Part shown: in pieces, positions 1-6,500 of the stretch
How positions within the stretch are numbered: position 1 is the stretch's first letter
Layout: each line of letters begins with the position of its first letter
Assembly (NCBI GenBank): GCA_003168295.1
Contig: PMST01000465.1
Span: 324 to 13,470 of the forward strand
Source of the DNA: Actinomycetota bacterium
GTDB taxonomy: Bacteria > Actinomycetota > Actinomycetes > Streptosporangiales > Streptosporangiaceae
Direction of reading: 5' to 3'
Length of the DNA: 13,147 nucleotides
Notes under the pieces: generated by a model
What the model was told of the DNA's origin: nothing
The model's input: the letters and a program-made list of their open reading frames with translations, nothing else
Database searches by the model: none
Translations under genes and position numbers: made by a program

Positions 1-2
1 CG

Positions 3-95
3 GATCATCGTGAGGCGGTCCCGTTCAGCATCATTGTCGACGCCGGTCCCTGCCACGGCGTCGACGTGCAGGCGCCGGGCTGGCTCGCAGCGTGA
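3..95 (+). CDS. C-terminal fragment of an unidentified gene, 5' end outside the window
   Basis: An open frame enters from the left edge and ends at TGA 93-95. It encodes about 30 residues, including VPFSIIVDAGPCHGVDV, and the composition looks like a real protein end. The spacing of V-F, V-D, G-P and H-G-V-D-V recalls the C-terminal segment of DipZ-like thioredoxin/cytochrome c biogenesis proteins, where a similar string precedes further sequence. Here the frame stops shortly after that string, so if the resemblance is real the gene is truncated or frameshifted. The resemblance is from memory and weak; the fragment may equally belong to another family. Confidence 0.3.
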   Translation, partial: DHREAVPFSIIVDAGPCHGVDVQAPGWLAA

Positions 96-359
96 TCCCC
101 GGTTACCGCGCCCCCCGAAATGGCTGATCGCCAGATGTCGTTACCGTCATCCTGGCCCGGACGGCAGCGTCCGGACGTCGGCTGTCATCTCTGCGTTCGG
201 CAGCGTAGTGCTTGTGGCCGGCCGCGGGCAGCCACGGCGTCACCATCGTGCGGATACCGGACCAGGTCCTTCGCTGCCTCCGGCAGTTCCGGCTCCTCGT
301 TGCTTACCCCTGGAAGATTCCTCCCGTTACGGCGCCGTAGGACCGGGCACGTAATCAGG
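96..359. other. Intergenic stretch with no convincing gene
   Basis: Open frames exist here on both strands but none has a ribosome site or a recognisable protein pattern. The only structure I see is the GC-rich hairpin listed at 157-174. It may hold remnants of a decayed gene. Confidence 0.4.
157..174. terminator. GC-rich hairpin, possible terminator of the upstream fragment
   Basis: CCGGACG (157-163) and CGTCCGG (168-174) form a perfect 7-bp stem around a GCAG tetraloop. It lies about 60 bases after the stop codon at 93-95. No T run follows, so this would be a U-less actinobacterial-type terminator at best. Confidence 0.3.
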
Positions 360-381
360 GCCGGCTTTGCAGACAGCCGGC
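360..381 (+). promoter_or_regulatory. Hairpin directly upstream of a strong ribosome binding site
   Basis: GCCGGCT (360-366) and AGCCGGC (375-381) are a perfect 7-bp inverted repeat with an 8-base loop. It ends three bases before the ribosome site GGAGG (385-389) of the small gene starting at 395. It could insulate or modulate translation initiation, or protect the mRNA 5' end. The structure is visible; the role is inference. Confidence 0.4.
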
Positions 382-394
382 AGCGGAGGAAATA

Positions 395-670
395 ATGAGC
401 CAGCACACGGCAAGGCGCGAACCGCATGCGAAGCCCGAAGATGCAGACGTCACCGAGCCCCGGACCCGCCAGGCAGAACACAAGCAAGCCGGGCGGCTAC
501 GCCGGCCCGTCGCTCAGCCAGCCGGCGACGGCGGCGTGAGTCCAGATGAGCCGGACCCGGACGAGTTCGAGATGATCGGCGGCATCGATGACCTGAGCGC
601 CGCTGATCTCGGCCCCATCGCCCCGGACACTCACGACCCGGACGCCGATTCGGGGCGGCCCAGGAAATAA
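395..670 (+). CDS. Small acidic hydrophilic protein of unknown function
   Basis: The 91-residue product has no family I recognise. The start is well supported by GGAGG five bases upstream of ATG. Residues 1-45 are basic and polar (many Arg, Gln, His). Residues 46-91 are strongly acidic and Pro/Asp-rich, with an EFEMIGGIDDLSAADLG core that could form a short amphipathic helix. There is no membrane segment, signal peptide or cysteine motif. The charge asymmetry suggests a disordered protein or an interaction peptide. It stands alone: the next reading frame, at 750, is broken. A hairpin sits just before the ribosome site. The coding call rests on the ribosome site and the coherent composition. 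Confidence 0.5.
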   Translation: MSQHTARREPHAKPEDADVTEPRTRQAEHKQAGRLRRPVAQPAGDGGVSPDEPDPDEFEMIGGIDDLSAADLGPIAPDTHDPDADSGRPRK

Positions 671-749
671 CCCTGGAGAGCGGGCGCGATACCGGAATAG
701 GGCACGAATAGCGCCCATCGCGGGCACCGAAGTCACGTAAAGGGCTCCG

Positions 750-913
750 ATGCTAACTGACGCAACTACTTCAGCGTTGACTGGGGCCGTCGTACGGCAG
801 ATCGCTCAGGAGGAAGTGCAGGTGCTGCAGGAGCGGGCGATGGCATCTTGCGGGCGGAGTTCCCTACCTGGCAAACCCTCGAGCCGGACACGACTGACGA
901 CCATCTGGACTGA
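750..913 (+). pseudogene. Frameshifted small gene remnant
   Basis: The frame from ATG 750 (preceded by AAAGG five bases upstream) gives a plausible helical start, ending VVRQIAQEEVQVLQERAMA at about 845. After that it degenerates into Arg/Ser/Pro-rich shadow sequence. A different frame starting at 845 continues sensibly as ILRAEFPTWQTLEPDTTDDH and stops at TGA 911-913. I read this as one gene of roughly 55 residues broken by a frameshift near 843-847. The LRAEFPxW string resembles short actinobacterial hypothetical proteins I have seen, but I cannot name a family. A sequencing error at this point is the main alternative. Confidence 0.38.
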
Positions 914-1054
914 AGCCTGGCCTGGAAGACCGAGGCTGACCGAGCATGGCCACTAGCGCGAAGTCCTACGGGTTTGCCGACTCCCGGGCCGCGGTCAGCA
1001 GGGCCCCGAACCGCAGGTGAGTGAGTTCTTCATGGGATGACAACGCGGCTCCGC

Positions 1055-1070
1055 CGTCAGCTTGCTGACG
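1055..1070. promoter_or_regulatory. 16-bp palindrome upstream of the broken hicA, candidate operator
   Basis: CGTCAGC (1055-1061) and GCTGACG (1064-1070) are perfect 7-bp arms around a TT spacer. The site is 26 bases upstream of a TTGACA hexamer (1097-1102) and about 57 bases upstream of the hicA start. The two-base spacer is too short for an RNA hairpin with full arms but suits a dimeric DNA-binding protein. The neighbouring HicB has no visible DNA-binding domain, so the binder is unknown. Confidence 0.35.
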
Positions 1071-1113
1071 ACGGGCTGAAGCAGGCCCGGCTAGTTTTGA
1101 CATGGCCGTGCTC

Positions 1114-1119
1114 TACCGT
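1114..1119 (+). promoter_or_regulatory. Probable -10 element of a leaderless hicA transcript
   Basis: TACCGT fits TANNNT and ends seven bases before the ATG at 1127, the spacing expected when transcription begins at the start codon. A perfect TTGACA lies at 1097-1102, only 11 bases upstream. That is too short for a normal -35/-10 pair, so either the spacer was shortened by deletion or the -10 acts without it. Confidence 0.35.
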
Positions 1120-1126
1120 TCTTCAC

Positions 1127-1257
1127 ATGGCCAAAGCCGCGCGTGTGCTGGCAGCACTGAAACGGGACGGGTGGATGGCGTGGACCTGGGCGGGCCGGCG
1201 ATGGCCAGGATCGCCCGCGACTACGGCTACACCCTTGCTGAACTGCGGAAGCTATAG
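1127..1257 (+). pseudogene. hicA: hicA toxin gene inactivated by an internal deletion
   Basis: Two ends of a HicA-type mRNA interferase are present in different frames. From ATG 1127 the product begins MAKAARVLAALKRDGW, the usual HicA N-terminus. From 1174 another frame reads DGVDLGGPAMARIARDYGYT and ends LAELRKL at TAG 1255-1257, the usual HicA C-terminus. The middle, which in this family carries the Gly-Ser-His stretch with the catalytic histidine, is missing. The two frames meet at 1172-1176, consistent with a deletion of roughly 25 codons whose length is not a multiple of three. The remaining open frame reads on with nonsense to 1270. The product cannot be an active toxin. The hicB start follows 12 bases after the old stop, the normal hicAB order. 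Confidence 0.75.
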
Positions 1258-1269
1258 GACGATCTGGTG

Positions 1270-1491
1270 ATGAGCGCGCTGCGGGTCGAGCTGTTCTTTG
1301 ACGAGGAAGCCGGCAACTGGCACTACCGCGTGCCGGCCTTGCACATCAACGGCGGCGGCACCCCCACTCGCGAGGACGCCGAGCGCGAATGCCTGTCCGC
1401 CATCGCCTTTGCCCTGGAAGGCGATCCCCGGGACTACGACACCGACTCCGAAACCCTCGCCTTCGACGTGAACGTGGCGCCAGCAGCGTAG
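1270..1491 (+). CDS. hicB: HicB family antitoxin, orphaned by loss of hicA
   Basis: This 73-residue protein has the compact HicB fold pattern: a first strand LRVELFFDEEAG, then HYRVPALHINGGGTPTREDA with the Gly-rich turn and helix start, then AERECLSAIAFALEG. HicB proteins bind and neutralise HicA, an mRNA-degrading toxin. This short form ends without the C-terminal ribbon-helix-helix or helix-turn-helix domain found in longer HicBs, so autoregulation by this protein alone is unlikely. The start could be GTG 1267 or ATG 1270; AGGA ten bases before 1270 favours the latter. The upstream hicA is deleted internally, yet this frame is intact, so hicB may persist for lack of cost or may neutralise HicA made elsewhere in the genome. 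Confidence 0.75.
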   Translation: MSALRVELFFDEEAGNWHYRVPALHINGGGTPTREDAERECLSAIAFALEGDPRDYDTDSETLAFDVNVAPAA

Positions 1492-1550
1492 CCAGCCAAG
1501 GCCCCACCGCAGCAGCTTCGAGCTACCATCGCCGAGTAGGAGCGCATCGA

Positions 1551-2813
1551 TCAGCGGATCTGCCCGATCCATATCCCGGCGTGGGTAGGCTCCAGAGACC
1601 TGTGCACCGCATCGAGCAGGTCGGCCCGGACAGCGTCCGGGTCGACGGCATCCTTGAGCCGGGCCGCGAAGTCCGTCACGATCCGTTCGGCGTCATACCG
1701 GGCCCGGTTGAACCGGTGGTCCACCCGCCGCTGCACCCGGGCCCGCAGCGGGGTGAACAGCGCCGCCGCGGCCAGCGTCGCTGCGGCCACCGCCACCGGG
1801 GCATGAAGCCCGAAACCCTGGGTAGCCAGCAGCACCAGCCCGGTGTACACCCCGAGGAGCAGCCCGGTCACGATCGCGTAGGACACCGTCCGGGAGATCA
1901 GCCGGTCGATCTCATAGAGCCGGTACTTCAGCACCGCCATCGTGCAGGCGACCGGGACGCCGACCGTGGGGGCCAGCAGGATGAACGTCCAGAACAACAC
2001 GCCGGCCACTTCGTTCACGTTGCCGTGCGTGAGCAGGCCGTAGCCGATGAACGGCACGACCGGGACCGCGACGAACAGGCCGACGTAACCCAGCCAGGCC
2101 AGCTGTTTGCGCAATTCGGAGCTCGCGCCGCGGCGCCGCACGAATACCGACGCCACCACCAGGGCCCCAGCCGCCAGCCCGAGAAGGACCAGGGCGCCCA
2201 GGAACTCGCTGAACGGGCCCTGGCGAGGGAAAATGCCCAGCGGGTTCGGATAGCTGACCCCCGCCGCCTCCAGCGCGTTGGTGAGCCCCCCGGTTTCTGC
2301 CGTACCGGCCTGGAACTGCTGCGCCGTCCAGCCCGCCAGCACCGCCATCATCATCCACAGCAGCGGCCGCCAGCGACGCGACGGCAGCCGCCCGTCGGGG
2401 AACAGCAACACCAGGAACACCATGGGCGCGAACGTTGAGATGGTGACAACCCCGGACAGCCAGCCGGCCAGCCGGGCCGCGGGCAGCGACCCCGGCGCGA
2501 CGGCCAGCCCGTGCAGCGCGTACTGCTCGGTCAGCATGACTGCGGCCAGGGACAGGCCGATCAGGCCGAGTAGCCAGCCGATGGCGTTGCCCGGGACGCG
2601 TGTCGCGATCAGCCGGCCGGTACCCGCGTACAGAACGGCCGTGAGCGCGGCCACCGCGTAAAACGCGATCCGCCCGGCCGCCATCCGGCCGGCGTCCAGT
2701 CCGAGCAGGACCAGCGCGGCCGCCAGCACGAGCAGGGTCAGCCCGGCTACCGACCAGGCGGCCACGCGTACCCGGCGCGGGCAGCTCTGCCTCGTCACCG
2801 TCATGCCCCGCAT
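1551..2813 (-). CDS. Polytopic membrane protein, sensor-kinase-like input domain without a kinase
   Basis: From ATG 2813 the product is 420 residues with about ten hydrophobic segments (near 17-37, 46-66, 77-95, 118-138, 150-165, 203-224, 238-258, 268-295, 310-330 and 336-354). After the eighth comes KYRLYEIDRLISRTVSYAIV, and after the last VQRRVDHRFNRARYDAERIV. Both are hallmarks of the membrane and linker part of actinobacterial sensor histidine kinases. The usual HisKA_3 and ATPase domains are absent: the chain ends at residue 420 after a short helical tail. It may be a stand-alone sensor or partner module, or a truncated kinase. The frame stays open upstream to 3179, but that extension is Arg/Ala-rich and unlike the family. 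The start at 2813 fits a leaderless promoter; ATG 2804 is also possible. It is convergent with hicB, 59 bases apart. Confidence 0.72.
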   Translation of the reverse strand: MRGMTVTRQSCPRRVRVAAWSVAGLTLLVLAAALVLLGLDAGRMAAGRIAFYAVAALTAVLYAGTGRLIATRVPGNAIGWLLGLIGLSLAAVMLTEQYALHGLAVAPGSLPAARLAGWLSGVVTISTFAPMVFLVLLFPDGRLPSRRWRPLLWMMMAVLAGWTAQQFQAGTAETGGLTNALEAAGVSYPNPLGIFPRQGPFSEFLGALVLLGLAAGALVVASVFVRRRGASSELRKQLAWLGYVGLFVAVPVVPFIGYGLLTHGNVNEVAGVLFWTFILLAPTVGVPVACTMAVLKYRLYEIDRLISRTVSYAIVTGLLLGVYTGLVLLATQGFGLHAPVAVAAATLAAAALFTPLRARVQRRVDHRFNRARYDAERIVTDFAARLKDAVDPDAVRADLLDAVHRSLEPTHAGIWIGQIR

Positions 2814-2820
2814 GACCGTC

Positions 2821-2826
2821 ACCGTA
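2821..2826 (-). promoter_or_regulatory. Probable -10 of a leaderless transcript for the membrane protein
   Basis: On the minus strand TACGGT (TANNNT) is followed by exactly seven bases and then ATG 2813. This is the leaderless arrangement also seen at 1114, 3220 and 12648 in this window. No ribosome site precedes either ATG 2813 or ATG 2804. A convincing -35 is not visible. Confidence 0.45.
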
Positions 2827-3219
2827 CGCCCGGACCGTTCCGTAAACGTTACCGAGAGCGCGGTGACCGCGAGAATTTTGGCCCGGATCGCGGACGCCGG
2901 GCGCTGACAATCGCCCCCAAGGGCGGCAAGGTGGTCATATCCTGCTCGCACCGAGCACCGCGCGGGCAACTGACCTGGCGATCGGCGAGCAAACAGCCGG
3001 GCCGGAGTTCCTAGCCGCGGACGAATCGCGGCTGGACTGTTATCGCAGCATGTCGTAACGATACGGTAACGGCTGGTTCCCGCCGTGGCCTCGACCAGAA
3101 CGGCAAGCTCAGCGCTGATCAACGACCTACGTGCGGCATGACCGGAAGCTCGCCGGGCTCGCATCGGGTTTCTCCGCACCTGCCAGCAAATCCGGAAGGA
3201 GAACGTCCGGAACCTGACC
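2827..3219. other. Divergent intergenic region between the membrane protein and VOC genes
   Basis: About 390 bases carry promoters at both ends and no supported gene. A perfect hairpin lies at 3013-3033. A short direct repeat of GTAACG with an 11-base period lies near 3053-3069. A frame of about 60 codons ending near 3057 on the plus strand has no ribosome site and no recognisable pattern. Confidence 0.45.
3013..3033. repeat. Perfect 7-bp inverted repeat in the divergent intergenic region
   Basis: AGCCGCG (3013-3019) and CGCGGCT (3027-3033) flank the 7-base loop GACGAAT. There is no T run, so a terminator is unlikely in this position between divergent genes; a protein-binding site or structured leader is possible. 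Confidence 0.35.
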
Positions 3220-3225
3220 TAGCGT
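3220..3225 (+). promoter_or_regulatory. Probable -10 of a leaderless transcript for the VOC gene
   Basis: TAGCGT (TANNNT) ends seven bases before ATG 3233. The purine-rich GGAAGGAGAA at 3194-3203 is about 30 bases from the ATG, too far to be its ribosome site, which supports leaderless initiation at 3233. Confidence 0.5.
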
Positions 3226-3232
3226 GCTGATC

Positions 3233-3676
3233 ATGACGCGGCACGAGCGAGCGTCCCCTGACCAGGCTGATCCTTCTCGAATGAGGTGCAAGGTGCAATC
3301 TCGCAAGCAGGGCATGTGGTGGGGAACCGCCATCGAGGCGCCAGACCCCGGCGCACTGGCGAGGTTCTACTCCGGGCTGCTCGGCTGGCCTATCGGGCAC
3401 GAGGAACCAGGTACGGCCATCGTCGCCGCGCCCCCGGGATCCATCTTCCTCGTGTTCCAGCAGGCGACCAGCTATCAAGCCCCCGTATGGCCGCCAGCCG
3501 ACGGGGAGCAGCGTCCGATGATGCACTTCGACTTCCAGGTCGGCGACCTTGACTCCGCGGTGGCCGAGGCCATTGCCCTTGGAGCAACGGTGGCTGCGCA
3601 CCAACCGCAGGACAACGTCCGGGTGCTTCTCGACCCAGCCGGTCACCCCTTCTGCCTTTGCCGAGACGACGGCTAG
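3233..3676 (+). CDS. VOC superfamily (glyoxalase/bleomycin-resistance-like) protein
   Basis: This 147-residue single VOC domain is typical of the Glyoxalase_6-like group. After about 27 variable residues the fold runs MWWGTAIEAPDPGALARFY (first strand and helix), LLGWPIGHEEPGTAIVAAPP, the middle MMHFDFQVGDLDSAVAEAIA (second beta-alpha-beta module) and finally VRVLLDPAGHPFCLC, the conserved closing strand. VOC proteins bind a metal or small molecule between paired modules; substrates vary widely and cannot be assigned here. The start at 3233 follows the leaderless -10. GTG 3224 lies inside that promoter, and ATG 3281 or 3314 are later options nearer the domain edge. The gene is convergent with the glucoamylase gene, 63 bases apart. 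Confidence 0.8.
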   Translation: MTRHERASPDQADPSRMRCKVQSRKQGMWWGTAIEAPDPGALARFYSGLLGWPIGHEEPGTAIVAAPPGSIFLVFQQATSYQAPVWPPADGEQRPMMHFDFQVGDLDSAVAEAIALGATVAAHQPQDNVRVLLDPAGHPFCLCRDDG

Positions 3677-3725
3677 CCCGCGCCCGCACATCGGCATGAG
3701 TGCGCGCTGAGGTCTTGATGGGACG

Positions 3726-3744
3726 GCTGACGTCCGGGGTCAGC
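3726..3744. terminator. Inverted repeat between convergent genes, possible shared terminator
   Basis: GCTGAC (3726-3731) and GTCAGC (3739-3744) form a 6-bp stem with a 7-base loop in the gap between the VOC and glucoamylase genes, overlapping the glucoamylase stop codon. On the plus strand the sequence continues GGCCGCTTTGG, a weak T run. This is modest evidence for a bidirectional terminator. Confidence 0.3.
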
Positions 3745-6154
3745 GGCCGCTTTGGTGCTGTAGCTGCGCTGGGGCGCTGGCCACTATAGGGATGGTTTGG
3801 TTGCCATCCGGGTCCCATGTGCTGCCGTACCGGCGGATGAAATTCAGGTTGGTGGAGCCGTTCAGCTGTCCCGCGGTGAGGGTGACGCCGTGCATTCCGA
3901 ACGGCAGCGGCACGGAGTTCGCATCGGTGACCCCGGTCCAGTTAGCCGGGTCGCCGAAGCCGTAGTGGAGGGTAAACGGCTGGGTGTCTTCAACGACCAG
4001 GTTGCGCCCTGCCGCCAGCCCGGTCAGGGGTGCGGCCGACCGCCAGTGAGACGTCGATGGCGCCGGTTTCTGGCCGCCGTACCTGGCGGTGACGGCTGTC
4101 AGCTGCTCCGCGGGGGTCTTGGTTGTCCTGGTCCAGGCCAGTTTGATGAGCTCGCTGTGCGCCCAGGCGAGTGGCGTGGCGCTGAGGGTGCGCTGCCCGG
4201 TCAGGAGCGGCAGGGCGGGTATCCCGTTCTGCGGGTAGAGCGGTGAGGCGTCCCAGACCTGTTCGGGCAGGAGCCCGCTTGGTGTCCGCATTTTCAGCAT
4301 GGCGGTGAGCTGCGCGAGCCCGTCGGCGCCCGCGAGGACCGCGAGGTGGCCGCGTTCCCCGGCGAGCAGTGGCCAGATGCGCCCGACTCCGGTGCTGGAG
4401 AAGTTCGCGCCGTCGACCTGCTCGCCGTAGCCGTCGTAGTCGTAGCGGTAGTAGCTGGTGCCGGTGCCGACGTTCCTGGCCAGCATGACGTCGATCAGGC
4501 TGGCGGTGTCGGATAGCTTCTTGTCGGTTGCGCTGCGCAGGCCAAGCCGGGCCAGGTAGGCGAACTCCAGCCCCAGGACACTCGAGGCCGCGACCTGGTA
4601 GTCCGGGTAGGGCTGGTTGGCGATGCGGGCCAGGCCGTGCTGCGGGTCGGGCCCGATGCGGACGTAGTGGCCGTCGAGCCCGAACAGCGAATCGAGCGAT
4701 GTTCCCGCGGCGTAGCACCATTCCTCGATGCGCTCGTTCCAGTCGTCGGCGAGCGCGAGAGCGTACTGGCTGGAGGCGTCGTCCAGATATTTGGCCCCGG
4801 CGACCAGTGCCGCCACCATGATCGCAAGAGTGAAGGGACTACCTCCCTGATCTTCCTCCCACCGGTCCATCGGGGACAGCGGCCCATTCTTAACGAGATA
4901 ACCAATGGCACCCTCGATCATCGCAACGATCGCCGCGGATGGCGGCTGCCCAAGGTCGTCAAGCTTGGCGGCCAGCATGACTGGCTGCGCGGTCTCGTCC
5001 AGTTGCACGCCGGTCCAGTAGGGCGTGCCGTCGGGAAAGAAGTTCTGCACCCAGTGCCCGTCCGCCGCCGATTGGCGGGTGGCGAGATAGTCAAGGAGCT
5101 GCGCCGCGTCGTCCAGATGCCCGAGCAGTGTGAGCGCGAACCCGGCCTCGACAGCGTCACGCGGCCATACCAGGTGATATCCCCCCGCATTGTTGGTCGT
5201 GTCGCCCCACGGCGTGCACAACCCGGCCACGATGGCTCCCGGATAGGACACGCTGTCCCCGTGGACCCGCAGCACGGTGGCCGACTGGCGGAGGGCATCC
5301 GCCAGTCCCGCCGGGTCGTCTGTAGAAGACGGCGGCCATGTGCAGGCTCCGGACCATGCCTCCCAGTTGCTGATCAACTGGGCGCTGGCGGCGGCCGGGC
5401 CCGCGGCGAGACTAGCCGCCGCGAGCGTTCCCGCTGTCCCGGCGTCCGCTGCGAAAGCGAGCGCAATCACACCGGAGGCTGCCGGAAGCTCACCGCCGAG
5501 AACGACGAAACCAGGCCCGGCATCGGTGAAGGTCCAGGTCATAGAGCCGTTACCGTTGAAATCCTGCCACAAGTCGGAGGATCCGAAGTAACCCACGCTG
5601 GCCTGGCTGAAGCCAGGTGCCGCCGACAAGCACAGGAACCGCCCGTCGCCTTGCGCGAACAACGATCCACCGGGATCTGCCCAGGCGGTGTTGCCGGAGC
5701 CGCCACTGTAATCCTGGTCGGCATTGGCCGCCGGATGCTGCTGCAAATGGCTGGCCAGGAAAACATACAGCTTCGCGTCCGGAACACCGTCGAGGATGTA
5801 GCTGACCAGCACGACGTCACGTCCGGGATCGGGAATGACCTGCAGTGTCAGCTGATACGGCTGCTGCGCCGGGCCGGTATGGACGATGGACGCCAGGGGA
5901 ACTGCGGGATCGGGAATCTGCACCTGGTAGGTGGCGACTGCCTTCACCTCATGCCACCAGCCGTCACCAGCCACGATGAAACCCATGTCGCGGATCTGGG
6001 GTTCGCCGGCGGTCGGCCAGTACACCTCATTGAGGATGCCCTGACCGGCAGTGGCCCATACGCGGCCGGTTCCCAGCCCAGTTGTGACAACATCTTTCGG
6101 GCCAGGGGCCATGACAGGGCCAGCAGGAGAGCCTGGCGTCGGGGCACTCGGCAT
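3740..6154 (-). CDS. GH15 glucoamylase (glucan 1,4-alpha-glucosidase / glucodextranase type)
   Basis: The enzyme has 804 residues. The start is fixed by AAGGAGG eight bases before ATG 6154. GH15 enzymes release beta-glucose from non-reducing ends of alpha-glucans. Residues 15-270 form the bacterial N-terminal beta-sandwich (GLGTGRVWATAGQGILNEVY, later GFIVAGDGWWHEVK). The (alpha/alpha)6 catalytic domain follows, with CTPWGDTTNNAGGYHLVWPRD (313-333), RWEEDQGGSPFTLA (431-444; Glu433 the likely general acid) and LLPEQVWD (628-635; Glu631 the likely general base). WAHSEL at 664-669 is the usual domain end. An extra beta-rich tail of about 75 residues (FTLHYGF to TIPI) resembles a small carbohydrate-binding module. 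There is no signal peptide, so it should act in the cytoplasm on glycogen or trehalose-pathway glucans. Catalytic residues appear intact. Confidence 0.9.
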   Translation of the reverse strand: MPSAPTPGSPAGPVMAPGPKDVVTTGLGTGRVWATAGQGILNEVYWPTAGEPQIRDMGFIVAGDGWWHEVKAVATYQVQIPDPAVPLASIVHTGPAQQPYQLTLQVIPDPGRDVVLVSYILDGVPDAKLYVFLASHLQQHPAANADQDYSGGSGNTAWADPGGSLFAQGDGRFLCLSAAPGFSQASVGYFGSSDLWQDFNGNGSMTWTFTDAGPGFVVLGGELPAASGVIALAFAADAGTAGTLAAASLAAGPAAASAQLISNWEAWSGACTWPPSSTDDPAGLADALRQSATVLRVHGDSVSYPGAIVAGLCTPWGDTTNNAGGYHLVWPRDAVEAGFALTLLGHLDDAAQLLDYLATRQSAADGHWVQNFFPDGTPYWTGVQLDETAQPVMLAAKLDDLGQPPSAAIVAMIEGAIGYLVKNGPLSPMDRWEEDQGGSPFTLAIMVAALVAGAKYLDDASSQYALALADDWNERIEEWCYAAGTSLDSLFGLDGHYVRIGPDPQHGLARIANQPYPDYQVAASSVLGLEFAYLARLGLRSATDKKLSDTASLIDVMLARNVGTGTSYYRYDYDGYGEQVDGANFSSTGVGRIWPLLAGERGHLAVLAGADGLAQLTAMLKMRTPSGLLPEQVWDASPLYPQNGIPALPLLTGQRTLSATPLAWAHSELIKLAWTRTTKTPAEQLTAVTARYGGQKPAPSTSHWRSAAPLTGLAAGRNLVVEDTQPFTLHYGFGDPANWTGVTDANSVPLPFGMHGVTLTAGQLNGSTNLNFIRRYGSTWDPDGNQTIPIVASAPAQLQHQSGR

Positions 6155-6203
6155 ATCTGAACCTCCTTGGGGGCATCCAGCGGCACAGTTAGCGGGAAAA
6201 GAC

Positions 6204-6217
6204 AAGGCTAGAGCCTT
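6204..6217. promoter_or_regulatory. 14-bp palindrome upstream of the glucoamylase gene, candidate operator
   Basis: AAGGCT (6204-6209) and AGCCTT (6212-6217) flank AG, 50 bases before the glucoamylase start. On the minus strand it contains TAGCCT, which could itself be a -10 element, so a bound regulator would block initiation. I see no clear -35. Confidence 0.35.
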
Positions 6218-6500
6218 CCCCCGCCATTCACCCGGATTCGTTAGCTGTCTGGTTCTACGTGCTTCCAGAGGAGTTTTCTGGGAATCAGGGCAGCCTCGCG
6301 CAGGACGGGGTGGCGGACGTGACCGTCGTGGCCGGAGCGTGCGAGAAGGTCCGATGCGATCTGGCGCGCTTGCTCAACGTTTCAGAGAGACGGAGGAGCC
6401 AGGTTGGCCAGCTGATACAGGTTGTCGCGGGTCCGTCTGCGGAAGCCGGACAATTCGACGCACCTGGACCGCACAGCAAATCGATGCAGGGCGGGTCTGG
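6218..6500. other. Intergenic region between the DUF1348 and glucoamylase genes
   Basis: Together with the glucoamylase leader this leaves about 345 bases without a gene between two minus-strand genes. A plus-strand frame from GTG 6259 is open across it but has no ribosome site and runs into the DUF1348 gene on the other strand, so I do not call it. No repeat, hairpin with T run or RNA gene was seen. Confidence 0.4.

Noticed and set aside
682..716. GGGCGC/GCGCCC inverted repeat after the small acidic gene as a terminator
   Set aside because: Only six pairs with a 23-base loop and no T run; not distinguishable from chance.
1389..2438. Plus-strand frame of about 350 codons opposite the membrane protein
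   Set aside because: His/Arg/Gln/Pro-rich antisense shadow that overlaps the end of hicB; no recognisable protein features.
2814..3179. N-terminal extension of the membrane protein back to 3179
   Set aside because: The extension is Arg/Ala-rich without conserved features, while ATG 2813 has a leaderless -10 at the expected distance.
4637..6160. Long plus-strand open frame opposite the glucoamylase gene
   Set aside because: It is fully antisense to a clearly identified GH15 gene, is Arg/Gly/His-rich, and shows no domain; such shadow frames are common in high-GC DNA.
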